DNA of 64,000 nt, taken from positions 62,001 to 126,000 of the forward strand of contig NZ_FOTE01000001.1 of the NCBI RefSeq assembly GCF_900114475.1, written 5' to 3'. Positions 45,688 through 54,966 of the stretch are shown here, piece after piece (positions within the stretch are counted from its first letter, which is position 1; every line of letters begins with the position of its first letter). The position numbers were made by a program, and so were the translations under genes. The notes below the pieces were generated by a model that saw only the letters and a list, made by a program, of their open reading frames with translations, did no database searches and had not been told where the DNA came from. The stretch comes from Paenibacillus sp. 1_12. Lineage in GTDB: Bacteria; Bacillota; Bacilli; Paenibacillales; NBRC-103111.

Positions 45688-45992
45688 CCCTCCCAAACCC
45701 TCCCTATAGGGAGGGCTCCAAAGGGCTCTGCCCTCTGGACTCCCTTGGGAGCGGTGCGGACTGCTTTGTTCTCGGGCCGCTTTCGTCCCTGCGGGACACG
45801 CTCGACTGTCGTGCTTGTGCAAGTACGGATGCCTGCTCAGTGCTGCTGTTGTGGATCTGGAGCCGCTTTCGTCCCTGCGGGACACGCTCGACTGTCGTGC
45901 TTGTGCAAGTGCGGATGCCTGCTCGGTGCTGCTGTTGTGGGTCTGGAGCCGCATCGTCCCTGCGGGACTCGCTCGATGAGGTGCTTTTGTGT
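45688..45992 (+). repeat. Composite repeat element B: 57-nt header plus three 86-nt units
   Basis: Header 45688-45744 (CCCTCCC..CCCTATAGGG..GCCCTCTGGACTCCC) begins about 10 nt from the alaS ribosome site. Units follow with cores at 45778, 45864 and 45950, exactly 86 nt apart: CGCTTTCGTCCCTGCGGGAC, then ACGCTCGACTGTCGTGCTTG and a GATGCCTGCTC.GTGCTGCTG stretch. Units 1 and 2 are nearly identical; unit 3 has CGCATCGTCCC and diverges after the core. The post-core sequence is unrelated to that of elements A and C. It lies inside the alaS leader on the opposite sense. Confidence 0.85.
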
Positions 45993-46035
45993 TTGTAATG
46001 ATAAGTGCGGGAAGCTTCGCGCAGCGTGGGGTTCA

Positions 46036-46281
46036 CTACTCCATCCCCTATTGGGGATGGAGTAGAAGTTTTGCCCCAAGCGAAGCAGGTAAAGTTCTTC
46101 CGCAGGATAGGAATTTTTGCAAATGGGTCCCGGAGGGAGCAAGGGATTGTGCCGCAGAGTTTACGTACCGCCTTTGAACATGGATGATTACCGCTTCGTC
46201 TAATCAAGATCATCCATGTTCAAGAGAGGCCGAAGGCACATCCCTTGCGCACGTAGGGTACTATAGCATTTGCAAAATTCC
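46036..46281. repeat. Hairpin and 172-nt interrupted palindrome in the alaS leader
   Basis: 46036-46065 is a perfect 13-bp hairpin CTACTCCATCCCC/GGGGATGGAGTAG with loop TATT. 46110-46281 is an interrupted inverted repeat: outer arms GGAATTTTTGCAAATG / CATTTGCAAAATTCC, middle arms GCAAGGGATTGTGCC / GGCACATCCCTTGC, and inner arms GAACATGGATGAT / ATCATCCATGTTC (perfect). It could be a MITE-like element or the stem of a structured leader RNA. No believable ORF. Confidence 0.65.
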
Positions 46282-46350
46282 CTGCATTTGAACTTTGCCG
46301 CTCCGCTCAACTAAACCTGGACTCCACGCCCCAAAACCCCTTTTAAACAG

Positions 46351-46632
46351 AAAAACGCCCCTGCTGACAGGGACGAATTGATCGCGGTACCACCCTGGTT
46401 ACTGCACAGCTGTCAATTAAGACGTAAATCTGCTGAACAATCTCCTTGAACAAGACTTGTAACGAGTCCATCCGGCGGATTTGGTCCGCACTCCGAAATG
46501 AGCTTTCAACCATCCTTCATTAGTAAGGTTCTCTCAGCTAGCCTCATGCAAGCAGCAGTGGGCCATAACCTATTCTCTGGATAATGGACTATGGTTTACT
46601 TGATTTCATCAACGCTTTCAGTTATATACTTG
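46351..46632 (-). promoter_or_regulatory. T-box riboswitch of alaS (specifier GCU)
   Basis: The T-box sequence AGGGTGGTACCGCG is read on the minus strand (around 46383-46396). Upstream is a Stem I with AGAGAACC region and a specifier loop GAAAGCTCATTTCGG, whose GCT at 46503-46501 is an alanine codon. The terminator CGTCCCTG-TCAG-CAGGGGCG-TTTTT ends near 46351. UGGU in the bulge would pair with an ACCA tRNA end. Uncharged tRNA-Ala should allow readthrough into alaS. Confidence 0.92.
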
Positions 46633-46638
46633 TATACG

Positions 46639-46668
46639 ATTATATACGCTTCCTAAAAGGAATGTCAA
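46639..46668 (-). promoter_or_regulatory. Promoter of the alaS T-box leader
   Basis: Consensus hexamers TTGACA (46663-46668) and TATAAT (46639-46644), 18-nt spacer, on the minus strand; start of transcription near 46632. Confidence 0.85.
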
Positions 46669-46707
46669 CCGAATGCGTCCAGGACGCGTCTACGCCAGTT
46701 ATCCTCT

Positions 46708-47778
46708 TTAAGTAGTTTTCCGATGCACATAATATTGAAAAACGTGCTGAACAATCACCTTGATGACAGCAAACAGCGGAACCGCCAGGATCAATCCGAT
46801 CACACCCGCAAGTTCCCCTCCTGCAAGCAGTGCAAAAATAATCAGCAAAGGATGCATTTTCAAAGAGCGTCCCACTACCTGAGGGGAGATTACGTTACCT
46901 TCAAGAATTTGACAAACTGTATTCACCACAGCGACCATGAGCACCATCTTCAAGGAAATGGTTGAGGCCATAATTATAGCCGGAGCCGCCCCAAAAAAAG
47001 GCCCCAAATAAGGGATAATATTAAACACTGCAACCAGACAGGCCAGAAGCAGCGCATACGGCATTCCAACCAGCCAGTAACCCAGATACGCCAGAACTCC
47101 AATAATGATACATACCAAAAACTGTCCGCGAATATAATTACCCAAAGCCGTATCGATATCCACTAGAAGCTTGAATACCTGCTTGCGCTTCGCCTTGGGC
47201 ACTGTAGCCAGCACCGTTTTTTCAATTAACTGAAAGTCCTTTAGCATGTAAAATGCCAAAAAAGGAACGATAAAAGCAATGAAAATCATATTGATTGTAT
47301 TACCGATGCCGTCAATGTACTTCGAGATAGCTAGCGAAATACCGTTTTCCATCTTGACCAGAGACTTATCAATACCCGTACGAATCGTATCAGGTACAAA
47401 TTGCAGGCTATTCATCGTATCGACAACGCCTTGAGCTTTCATTTCAAGCTGGGGAATGTGTTCATTAAACTCATTCAACTGGTTAATAAACATCGGTATC
47501 AAATTCATCAGAATGACCGTTGTAGAAACAATAAAAACCGCGTAAATCAGCAGGACTGCCACCGTTCTTGGAACTTTTCGAGCGTTGAGCAGAGAAACGA
47601 CAGGATTCAATACATACGATATAATCATAGCGATCATAAAAGGAGCCAGTATCTCAAGCAGAAAATGATAAATGCCAAGCCAAATGGGTTTTATTTTCAA
47701 TAAAACAAGCAGGATCAGCAGACCTAGCAGCATATACACCATGATTGAAAATGCTCTGCTTTTGTAAAAATGATTCAC
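46708..47778 (-). CDS. AI-2E family membrane transporter (YrrI-like)
   Basis: A 356-residue protein with about eight helices of the AI-2E/PerM exporter family: paired N-terminal helices, a periplasmic-type stretch about 90-150, and the conserved IPYLGPFFGAAPAIIMA and C-terminal EGNVISPQVVGRSLKMHPLLIIFALLAGGELAGVIGLILAVP region. The substrate is rarely known in this family; Na+/H+ antiport has been claimed for some. GTG 47778 start with a modest GGGTGAG site. yrrI also neighbours alaS in B. subtilis. Confidence 0.88.
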   Translation of the reverse strand: MNHFYKSRAFSIMVYMLLGLLILLVLLKIKPIWLGIYHFLLEILAPFMIAMIISYVLNPVVSLLNARKVPRTVAVLLIYAVFIVSTTVILMNLIPMFINQLNEFNEHIPQLEMKAQGVVDTMNSLQFVPDTIRTGIDKSLVKMENGISLAISKYIDGIGNTINMIFIAFIVPFLAFYMLKDFQLIEKTVLATVPKAKRKQVFKLLVDIDTALGNYIRGQFLVCIIIGVLAYLGYWLVGMPYALLLACLVAVFNIIPYLGPFFGAAPAIIMASTISLKMVLMVAVVNTVCQILEGNVISPQVVGRSLKMHPLLIIFALLAGGELAGVIGLILAVPLFAVIKVIVQHVFQYYVHRKTT

Positions 47779-47965
47779 GCGTTCTCACCCGCCTTAGTTC
47801 CTTGTCCGATTACCCGCTAGTCCAAGCAATCCATCTTTTTATTTCAAAGGCCTCGTATCTTTGATAATTACGTGTTCAAAAAGCCTGCTATTCAACACTG
47901 CTAAGCTTCTGAACAACCTTTATAAGTATATGTACAACCCTGCTTCTTAATCCCCCAGGATAACA

Positions 47966-48025
47966 CAAAAAATCGTATTCGCTTCCAGCCGCTGTGTGAT
48001 TCAAGCGATTAGGGCGAATACGATT
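47966..48025 (-). terminator. Terminator after the zinc-ribbon gene
   Basis: AATCGTATTCGC (47971-47982) pairs perfectly with GCGAATACGATT (48014-48025) across a 31-nt loop; the minus-strand stem continues into TTTTT. Confidence 0.75.
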
Positions 48026-48051
48026 CTACGTACATTAGATCTATCCATTTA

Positions 48052-48249
48052 TCAGTTTGCATGAATATGCGGCATTTCCTCTTCAAAAAACAGATCGTCC
48101 AGAGAGCTTAATGTACCATCTTCTTCAACTTGATATACAGACATCTTTTCTCCGTTCACACTGAGTTCAATAAAGCAGCCCCAGCAATAAAACTGATGCG
48201 AGCCTATTTTGCCAATATCCTTCGAATTACAATTCGGACAACGTAACAT
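48052..48249 (-). CDS. Small zinc-ribbon protein of unknown function
   Basis: A 65-residue protein: MLRCPNCNSKDIG and FYCWGCFIEL give two CxxC knuckles about 18 residues apart, so one zinc. The C-terminal half is acidic (SSLDDLFFEEEMPHIHAN). It begins 11 nt after the PRC-barrel gene, so the two are co-transcribed. Role unknown; similar short proteins follow yrrD in related genomes, from memory. Confidence 0.75.
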   Translation of the reverse strand: MLRCPNCNSKDIGKIGSHQFYCWGCFIELSVNGEKMSVYQVEEDGTLSSLDDLFFEEEMPHIHAN

Positions 48250-48260
48250 TTGGTATCACC

Positions 48261-48785
48261 CTATTCTTCATTAGATTTGACTATTTCAGTCAACCATTCA
48301 TTACAGTGAACGGGGACAATAATTGCATCCTCACCCATTGTTACAGTATCCGGTAAGGGCAGCCATTTGCGGCCCTCTTTCAGATCGGAAATAAAACCTT
48401 CGGTCAATTCATATCCTATTACTTTTTTACCCAACTCAGGGTCCAAATAAACATCGTCCACAATACCCAAATGCTGACCATTCACGGTTACAACAGGCAT
48501 ACCCTTCACCTTATGATCCCCGTTCAGCAGCGAGATGTATAGTTGATCCTGATCATCCAGTTGGACTACAGCCTCTTCGTTGTGAATCGTAATAGCATCT
48601 TCTCCTAATGCAATTACGTCTTTCCAAGCTACACAGCTTGCTGTAGAAAACCAATGCCTGTTCTCAAGAAGTATGAGCTCAATCTGCCAGGCTTCATCCA
48701 GCAATAGATCCTTGACTGTACCGACTTGTTTGCCTGTTTGCACACAAAGAATCGGTAATCCTATCACATCACGAGCTTTTTTCAA
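48261..48785 (-). CDS. PRC-barrel domain protein (YrrD-like)
   Basis: A 174-residue protein with two PRC-barrel halves: residues 5-75 (IGLPILCVQTGKQVGTVKDLLLDEAWQIELILLE) and 85-165 (GMPVVTVNGQHLGIVDDVYLDPELGKKVIGYEL). No catalytic residues; PRC barrels bind RNA or proteins. Same length as B. subtilis YrrD, which also sits near iscS/cymR and alaS. Confidence 0.87.
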   Translation of the reverse strand: MKKARDVIGLPILCVQTGKQVGTVKDLLLDEAWQIELILLENRHWFSTASCVAWKDVIALGEDAITIHNEEAVVQLDDQDQLYISLLNGDHKVKGMPVVTVNGQHLGIVDDVYLDPELGKKVIGYELTEGFISDLKEGRKWLPLPDTVTMGEDAIIVPVHCNEWLTEIVKSNEE

Positions 48786-48835
48786 GCGCTGTATCCTCCC
48801 GATGCAATAGCTGAATTCAATAAAATACGCTCTTA

Positions 48836-49984
48836 CTAATAATTATTACGTATACGATTGACAATGGTTACAATTTTCTCAGCGCATGTAACAATATCTT
48901 GCAAACTGCTTGCGGATCCAAAGCTGAATCGGACGGCCGAAGCGGTAACCTGCTCAGATAATTTCATGGCTTGCAGTACATGGGATACCTCAAGTGACCC
49001 TGACGTACAGGCAGATCCACTTGCTGCAGCAATTCCTTCCATATCCAGGCTCATCAGCATCGTTTCGGATGATATGCCAGGAAAGCTTATATTAAGAATA
49101 TGCGGCAAATAGTCTGTAGGATGTCCATTAATTACTACTTGTTCAGATCCCAATTGCTTTTGCAACCTTGTTACCATCTCTATACGTAGTTTTTCCATCT
49201 TTTGTTGCATTTCATACCTGTGCTCGATAAAAATTTGTAATGCTTTCGAAAATCCTGCAATTCCGGGTACATTCTCGGTGCCTGCACGCCGCTTTCTTTC
49301 TTGACTGCCGCCATGCAAAATCGGCTCCAGCTGAATATGTTTAGCTATATAAAGGGCTCCGATTCCTTTGGGTCCCTGAATTTTGTGCGCAGAGAAACTC
49401 ATTAAGTCAATTGGAAGGCTACTCAGACTAAGCTCAATAACTCCCAGTGCCTGAACAGCATCAACATGGAACCAGATCCCTTTACTTCTGGCCAGCTCCC
49501 CAATCTTCACAATCGGTTGAATCGTCCCTACTTCGTTATTGCCATACATCACACTGATTAGGATGGTTTCGGGTCGAATCACCTCTTCAAGCTGTTTCAA
49601 ATCGATCCGTCCGTTATTGTCAACATCCAAATAAGTAATCTCATAACCCAGCTTTTCCAGATGCTGGCACGTATGCAGCACAGCATGGTGTTCCGTCTGA
49701 ACCGTTATGATATGCTTGCCCAAAGAGGAGCGCGCAGCGGCAGCACCTAGTATAGCCATGTTATTGCTTTCTGTACCTCCACTTGTAAAAACAAGCTGTG
49801 TAGCAGCACAGCCAAGTAAAGAAGCCATTAAATCTCTTGCTCGTTGAACAACAGAACGTGCTTCTCTACCTGCGCTATGCGTGCTGGAGGCATTTCCATA
49901 GGAATGTGTGTAAATCGGCAGCATGGTTTGGATAACATCGGGATGAACCGGTGTTGTTGCCGCATGGTCCAAATAGATCGTCAT
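48836..49984 (-). CDS. iscS: Cysteine desulfurase (IscS/NifS family, YrvO)
   Basis: A 382-residue PLP enzyme: MTIYLDHAATTPVH, HHAVLHTC, VDAVQALG, PLP-lysine in SFSAHKIQGPKGIGALY, and catalytic Cys loop ASGSACTSGSLE. It mobilises sulfur from cysteine for tRNA thiolation (mnmA, next door) and Fe-S assembly. ATG 49984 follows GGAG at 5 nt. It is co-transcribed with cymR, 25 nt upstream. Confidence 0.93.
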   Translation of the reverse strand: MTIYLDHAATTPVHPDVIQTMLPIYTHSYGNASSTHSAGREARSVVQRARDLMASLLGCAATQLVFTSGGTESNNMAILGAAAARSSLGKHIITVQTEHHAVLHTCQHLEKLGYEITYLDVDNNGRIDLKQLEEVIRPETILISVMYGNNEVGTIQPIVKIGELARSKGIWFHVDAVQALGVIELSLSSLPIDLMSFSAHKIQGPKGIGALYIAKHIQLEPILHGGSQERKRRAGTENVPGIAGFSKALQIFIEHRYEMQQKMEKLRIEMVTRLQKQLGSEQVVINGHPTDYLPHILNISFPGISSETMLMSLDMEGIAAASGSACTSGSLEVSHVLQAMKLSEQVTASAVRFSFGSASSLQDIVTCAEKIVTIVNRIRNNY

Positions 49985-50009
49985 GATAACTCCATTATCT
50001 TCATCTGAA

Positions 50010-50429
50010 TTAAATATAGAACATGTAGCTATCGCTGACCCCTTCACCTTTGAAGCTGATTAAATCCTTCAATGTGGTGGAATCAAGCACGGTTGCGATG
50101 CTATCCCGAATACGTACCCACAAATCGCGTTTGGCTGGATCATCCTCTTCGGTAAAATCAACAGGGCTAATGGGTCCTTCCAGCACCCGAATCACATCGC
50201 CTGCAGAAATGTCTTCTGCCAGCTTGGACAAAATGTAGCCGCCATAGGCTCCTCGAATACTTTTGACTAATCCTGCATTTCGCAAAGGAGCAACCAATTG
50301 CTCTAGGTAGTGTTCAGAAAGCTGATGCTTCTCGGCAATACTTTTTAATGAGGTGGGTCCTTCTCCGTACCTGGACGCCAGTTCCATCATAATTGTTAAA
50401 CCATATCGGCCTTTGGTAGAAATTTTCAA
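50010..50429 (-). CDS. cymR: Rrf2-family cysteine-metabolism regulator CymR
   Basis: A 139-residue winged-helix repressor starting LKISTKGRYGLTIMMELA and ending SYMFYI, almost identical to B. subtilis CymR at both ends. It lacks the three cysteines that bind Fe-S in IscR. CymR works with CysK to repress cysteine and sulfur genes. Start TTG 50429 (six nt after GAGGTG) is set by family alignment. Translated just ahead of iscS. Confidence 0.92.
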   Translation of the reverse strand: MKISTKGRYGLTIMMELASRYGEGPTSLKSIAEKHQLSEHYLEQLVAPLRNAGLVKSIRGAYGGYILSKLAEDISAGDVIRVLEGPISPVDFTEEDDPAKRDLWVRIRDSIATVLDSTTLKDLISFKGEGVSDSYMFYI

Positions 50430-50459
50430 GTCGAGCACCTCATTTACATTTCAATACAT

Positions 50460-50482
50460 TATGGTATCGTATATATGGTATC
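50460..50482. repeat. Direct repeat TATGGTATC in the cymR-mnmA control region
   Basis: Two exact copies, 50460-50468 and 50474-50482, 14 nt apart, i.e. not a full helical turn. Located 30 nt upstream of the cymR start; could be an operator. A plus-strand TATAAT at 50554-50559 may serve mnmA. Confidence 0.4.
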
Positions 50483-50574
50483 ATAAATCCGTGTATATTG
50501 GGAGAAAAACCGTGTCATATTCATGAAATATTTATTATTCGGGTCAACCTATGTATAATACAAGATAAACGTAA

Positions 50575-51690
<1,116 letters not shown>

Positions 51691-51731
51691 ACAGTCTATA
51701 CTTTTGAACAAAAATTTTCAGAATGAACACA

Positions 51732-51798
51732 AAAAAGCGGACTATTCGGTGCAGTTACTCTGATAAGAGTACAAGCTGCATTCGGATATCCGCTTTTT
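51732..51798. terminator. Bidirectional terminator mnmA / CNNM gene
   Basis: AAAAAGCGG (51732-51740) pairs with CCGCTTTTT (51790-51798), with an inner TGCAG..ACTCT/AGAGT..CTGCA stem; poly-A and poly-T edges serve both convergent genes. Confidence 0.8.
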
Positions 51799-51805
51799 AA
51801 CGTAT

Positions 51806-53146
51806 TTACATGCTCATGGGTAACGTAACCTCTTGTTCATCATGCTCACTGCGTTTAATAACCAAAATTCGTGCGATCCGTAAATGATCGGTTTCATCAA
51901 TTACAAATTCGTATTCATTATTGTAATCAATCCGTTGGCTTCTTTTCGGAGGCATTTCTACCTGAGCATAAATCCAACCGCCAATGGTGTCATAGTCATC
52001 GGATTCGATTTCAACGCCAAAATAGCTGTTTACCTCTTCAATCAACATACGCCCATCGATAGAATGTGTTGAATCATCACGTTTTTCAATCTGAGGCCGT
52101 TCTTCATCGAACTCATCCTGAACTTCGCCGACAATTTCCTCAATAATATCCTCGAAAGTAACTAATCCTGATGTGCCGCCATACTCATCAATAAGCAGCG
52201 CCATTTGCGTTTTTCTTTTTTGCATCAGTTTCAGAAGCGCACTGATTTGCATCGATTCAGGAACTTTGGTAATCGGACGAATAATTTTTTTGATATTACC
52301 GATTCCGCGGTCTGACTTCAACAAATCCTTGATATGAACAAAACCGATAACGTTATCTTTGTCAGGATCACAAACCGGATAACGGGTATGCATTTCAGTA
52401 ACAGCAATTTGTCGATTTTCCTCGTACGATAGATTCGCGTACAAACAAATCATCTCGGTACGGGGAATCATAATTTCACGAGCATTCGTTTCCGAAAACT
52501 CAAAAATATTGTCCATTAATGTTAATTCAGCATTATCAATGAGTCCGCTTTTATTGCTTTCCTTCATCAAGCCGCGAATTTCTTGTTCCGTATGTGCGGA
52601 TTCATGCTCATCTGTAGGCTCTATTCCAGATTTGCGCAGCAACCAGTTGGACGTACCATTCAGAAACCAAATAAATGGATACATGATTTTGTAGAACAGG
52701 ATCATTGGTCCTGCAGCCATCATCGTAATTTTCTCTGGCATGCGAATCGCGTAGGTTTTGGGAAACTGTTCCCCAAGGGTAATATGAAAGGATGTGATGA
52801 TCGTAAATGCAATAACAAACGAAATCGTATGCTGGATCGTTTCAGGGATTTGCAGCGGCTGCAACACCGGTTGGAGCAGTTTAGCTATTGCTGGTTCACC
52901 AATCCAGCCAAGCCCTAAGGAAGCAAGCGTAATTCCTAATTGGCAGGCTGATAAGTATCCGTTAAGGTTTCTCATGATGATTTGAGCAAACTTGGCATTG
53001 CGGTTACCTTCCTTAACCAGCACATCAATGCGGCTATGACGAACCTTGACCAAAGCAAACTCTGCTGCCACAAAAAAGCCGTTTAAGAATACCAAAAGCA
53101 AAACTAAACTTAAATTCCAAAGTATCGGTAATGGGTCACTACTCAA
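51806..53146 (-). CDS. CNNM/CorC-family (hemolysin-like) membrane transporter
   Basis: A 446-residue protein: DUF21/CNNM domain with four helices (about 10-165), CBS pair (about 215-335, MIPRTEMICLYANLSYEENRQI and LLIDEYGGTSGLVTFEDIIEEIVGEVQDEFD) and CorC_HlyC C-terminal domain (HSIDGRMLIEEVNSYFGVEI). These are Mg2+/Co2+ efflux or Mg-homeostasis proteins rather than hemolysins. Start TTG 53146, after AGGAAA. Single gene, convergent with mnmA. Confidence 0.88.
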   Translation of the reverse strand: MSSDPLPILWNLSLVLLLVFLNGFFVAAEFALVKVRHSRIDVLVKEGNRNAKFAQIIMRNLNGYLSACQLGITLASLGLGWIGEPAIAKLLQPVLQPLQIPETIQHTISFVIAFTIITSFHITLGEQFPKTYAIRMPEKITMMAAGPMILFYKIMYPFIWFLNGTSNWLLRKSGIEPTDEHESAHTEQEIRGLMKESNKSGLIDNAELTLMDNIFEFSETNAREIMIPRTEMICLYANLSYEENRQIAVTEMHTRYPVCDPDKDNVIGFVHIKDLLKSDRGIGNIKKIIRPITKVPESMQISALLKLMQKRKTQMALLIDEYGGTSGLVTFEDIIEEIVGEVQDEFDEERPQIEKRDDSTHSIDGRMLIEEVNSYFGVEIESDDYDTIGGWIYAQVEMPPKRSQRIDYNNEYEFVIDETDHLRIARILVIKRSEHDEQEVTLPMSM

Positions 53147-53477
53147 TTAATTTCCTATTCTCCTCGTTCGAGATGAATAGGTACACCTCCCCTAAATTCA
53201 CAATTTTTTTGAGACACTTGAAGCTAATATATATGAGATCTTTTAAACATAAATATGGATATCATATGCAAAAAGTGATTCGATGCTTAATAAAAAAGCC
53301 TTCCTAATCCTTTTATGAGCATCATATAACTCTATAATTAAATTATATATGATTAAACTATACAGTCAAACAGCGGGCTATGCTTAAAAGTTAACCAAAT
53401 CAGTCAAAAAGCTTGATCAGTTAAACTTATACCGACAATTAGCCTAAAATGAGCCTAAAATGAGCTAGCCTGACCTA
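53147..53477. other. 331-nt AT-rich intergenic region
   Basis: Between rarA and the CNNM gene. It contains a hairpin at about 53281-53326 (GATGCT..ATAAAA / TTTTAT..AGCATC) that could terminate rarA or belong to a small RNA, and an 11-nt direct repeat AGCCTAAAATG near 53440-53461. I found no convincing gene or known RNA family. Confidence 0.4.
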
Positions 53478-54803
53478 TTATCGCGATTTTCGCTGCTTTT
53501 GCCCGTTTCTGCGCTCTTGATTGAGCCTTATCTTATCCTCCATGCCCTGCTCGGTTGCCTCGTAGAAGGACTGCTCCTGCAGCTTGTCTGGCAAATACTG
53601 CTGATCCACATAATGTCCCGGATAGTTATGGGGATATTGATAACCCACGTGCCCCAGCTTCTCCGATCCCTTGTAATGTGTATCACGCAAATGTATAGGT
53701 ACCTCAGCTGCTCCCAGCTGCTCAAAGGCTCCCATGACTTTTCCAATAGCAATAGGTATCGCATTCGATTTGGGACTCTCAACGGCAAACAGAATCGCTT
53801 GAGCAATCACATACTTCGATTCCGGCCAGCCGATCTTATGATAGGCATCCATCGCCGTCACGGATTGCAGCATCGCTTGTGGATTAGCCAAACCTATATC
53901 CTCACTGCTGGCTACGATCAAGCGGCGCAGAAATGTCATCGGATCCATCCCCAGCTTCTCTACCGCATACAGGAACCAGAACAGCGCCGCGTCACTGGAG
54001 CCGCGGATGCTCTTGTGGAAGGCTGAGAGCACATCGTATTGCGTAGACTCATCCGCTTTGACGGTAGGACGCCGGATCGATTCCTCTGCCACCTCAAGTG
54101 TCAGATGGACCACCCCACTCGTATCCGGTGGAGTCGTTAGAGCAGCAAGCTCAAGCGCATTAAGGGCGCGACGAATATCGCCCCCAGCCATACGAGCAAT
54201 ATGCGCAAGCGCTTCCTCCGAAGCTGTAATGGGCAGTGAACCCAACCCACGCTCCCGGTCAACAAGCGCTCGGCGCAGCGCCACAAGAGAGTGCGCTTGA
54301 GTTAAGGCTTGAAGCTCAAATAGTGTCGATCTTGACAATAGTGCGCCATTCACATGGTGAAACGGATTTTCGGTCGTCGCTCCGATGAGCACAATAATCC
54401 CCTGTTCAACAGCTGGCAGCAGCGCATCCTGACGCGACGTATTGAAACGATGCACCTCGTCCAGAAACAAAATGGTTTTGCGACCGTATAACGTCTTGTT
54501 ATCTTTTGCCTGTTCAATGACCTCACGCACATCTTTGACGGTTGCATCAACCGCGTTTAATTTAATAAATGTCCCTTGGGTGGCGTGGGATATAATGTTC
54601 GCAAGCGTTGTTTTCCCTGTACCCGGAGGGCCGTACAACAAAATCGAGGAGACCTGGTCCGCTTCTATGGCTCGTCGCAGCAGCTTGCCTGGACCTACGA
54701 TTTGTTCCTGACCAATATATTCATCCAGTGTAACCGGTCGCATCCGATCTGCGAGCAGCTTCCCTGCAGGGCTTTTTTCCTCTGCTAATGAAAACAAATC
54801 CAT
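53478..54803 (-). CDS. rarA: Replication-associated recombination ATPase RarA (MgsA)
   Basis: A 441-residue AAA+ protein: MRPVTLDEYIGQEQIVGPGKLLRRAIE, Walker A YGPPGTGKTTLANII, Walker B TILFLDEVHRFN, sensor 1 IGATTENPF, sensor 2/lid RRALNALE, and the C-terminal tetramer domain YVIAQAILFAVESPKSN and HYKGSEKLGHVGYQYPH. It acts at stalled replication forks. The conserved neighbour of cymR and tcdA in Bacillales. Extra basic tail NGQKQRKSR. Confidence 0.95.
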   Translation of the reverse strand: MDLFSLAEEKSPAGKLLADRMRPVTLDEYIGQEQIVGPGKLLRRAIEADQVSSILLYGPPGTGKTTLANIISHATQGTFIKLNAVDATVKDVREVIEQAKDNKTLYGRKTILFLDEVHRFNTSRQDALLPAVEQGIIVLIGATTENPFHHVNGALLSRSTLFELQALTQAHSLVALRRALVDRERGLGSLPITASEEALAHIARMAGGDIRRALNALELAALTTPPDTSGVVHLTLEVAEESIRRPTVKADESTQYDVLSAFHKSIRGSSDAALFWFLYAVEKLGMDPMTFLRRLIVASSEDIGLANPQAMLQSVTAMDAYHKIGWPESKYVIAQAILFAVESPKSNAIPIAIGKVMGAFEQLGAAEVPIHLRDTHYKGSEKLGHVGYQYPHNYPGHYVDQQYLPDKLQEQSFYEATEQGMEDKIRLNQERRNGQKQRKSR

Positions 54804-54852
54804 TCTTCATCCACAACCTCTGTCGTATTCGTCAATCAGGTATTTATATACT

Positions 54853-54897
54853 AAAAAGCACAGGAAGAACTCCGTAAGGAGATTCCCCTATGCTTTC
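54853..54897 (-). terminator. Terminator of tcdA
   Basis: Minus-strand stem AAAGCA...TGCTTT with inner GGAA..TTCC and CTCC..GGAG pairs, followed by TTTTT, about 70 nt after the tcdA stop codon. Confidence 0.7.
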
Positions 54898-54966
54898 CAT
54901 TATAAAGGACAATTTCGGCGTTTACAAAATGTGGTCCCACCGTTTGCTCGCTTCACTCCGAAATCT

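Noticed and set aside
45704-46213. Long ORFs through element B and neighbouring palindrome
   Set aside because: They arise from GC-rich repeats in several frames; the translations repeat the motif RxACPAGTK, have no ribosome sites and lie inside the alaS leader.
51806-53146. Hemolysin
   Set aside because: The historical hemolysin name is misleading; the domain order CNNM-CBS-CorC_HlyC indicates a divalent-cation transporter.
53147-53477. 6S RNA gene near rarA
   Set aside because: A small RNA is plausible in this neighbourhood, but I see no long closing stem with a central bubble, only one modest hairpin.
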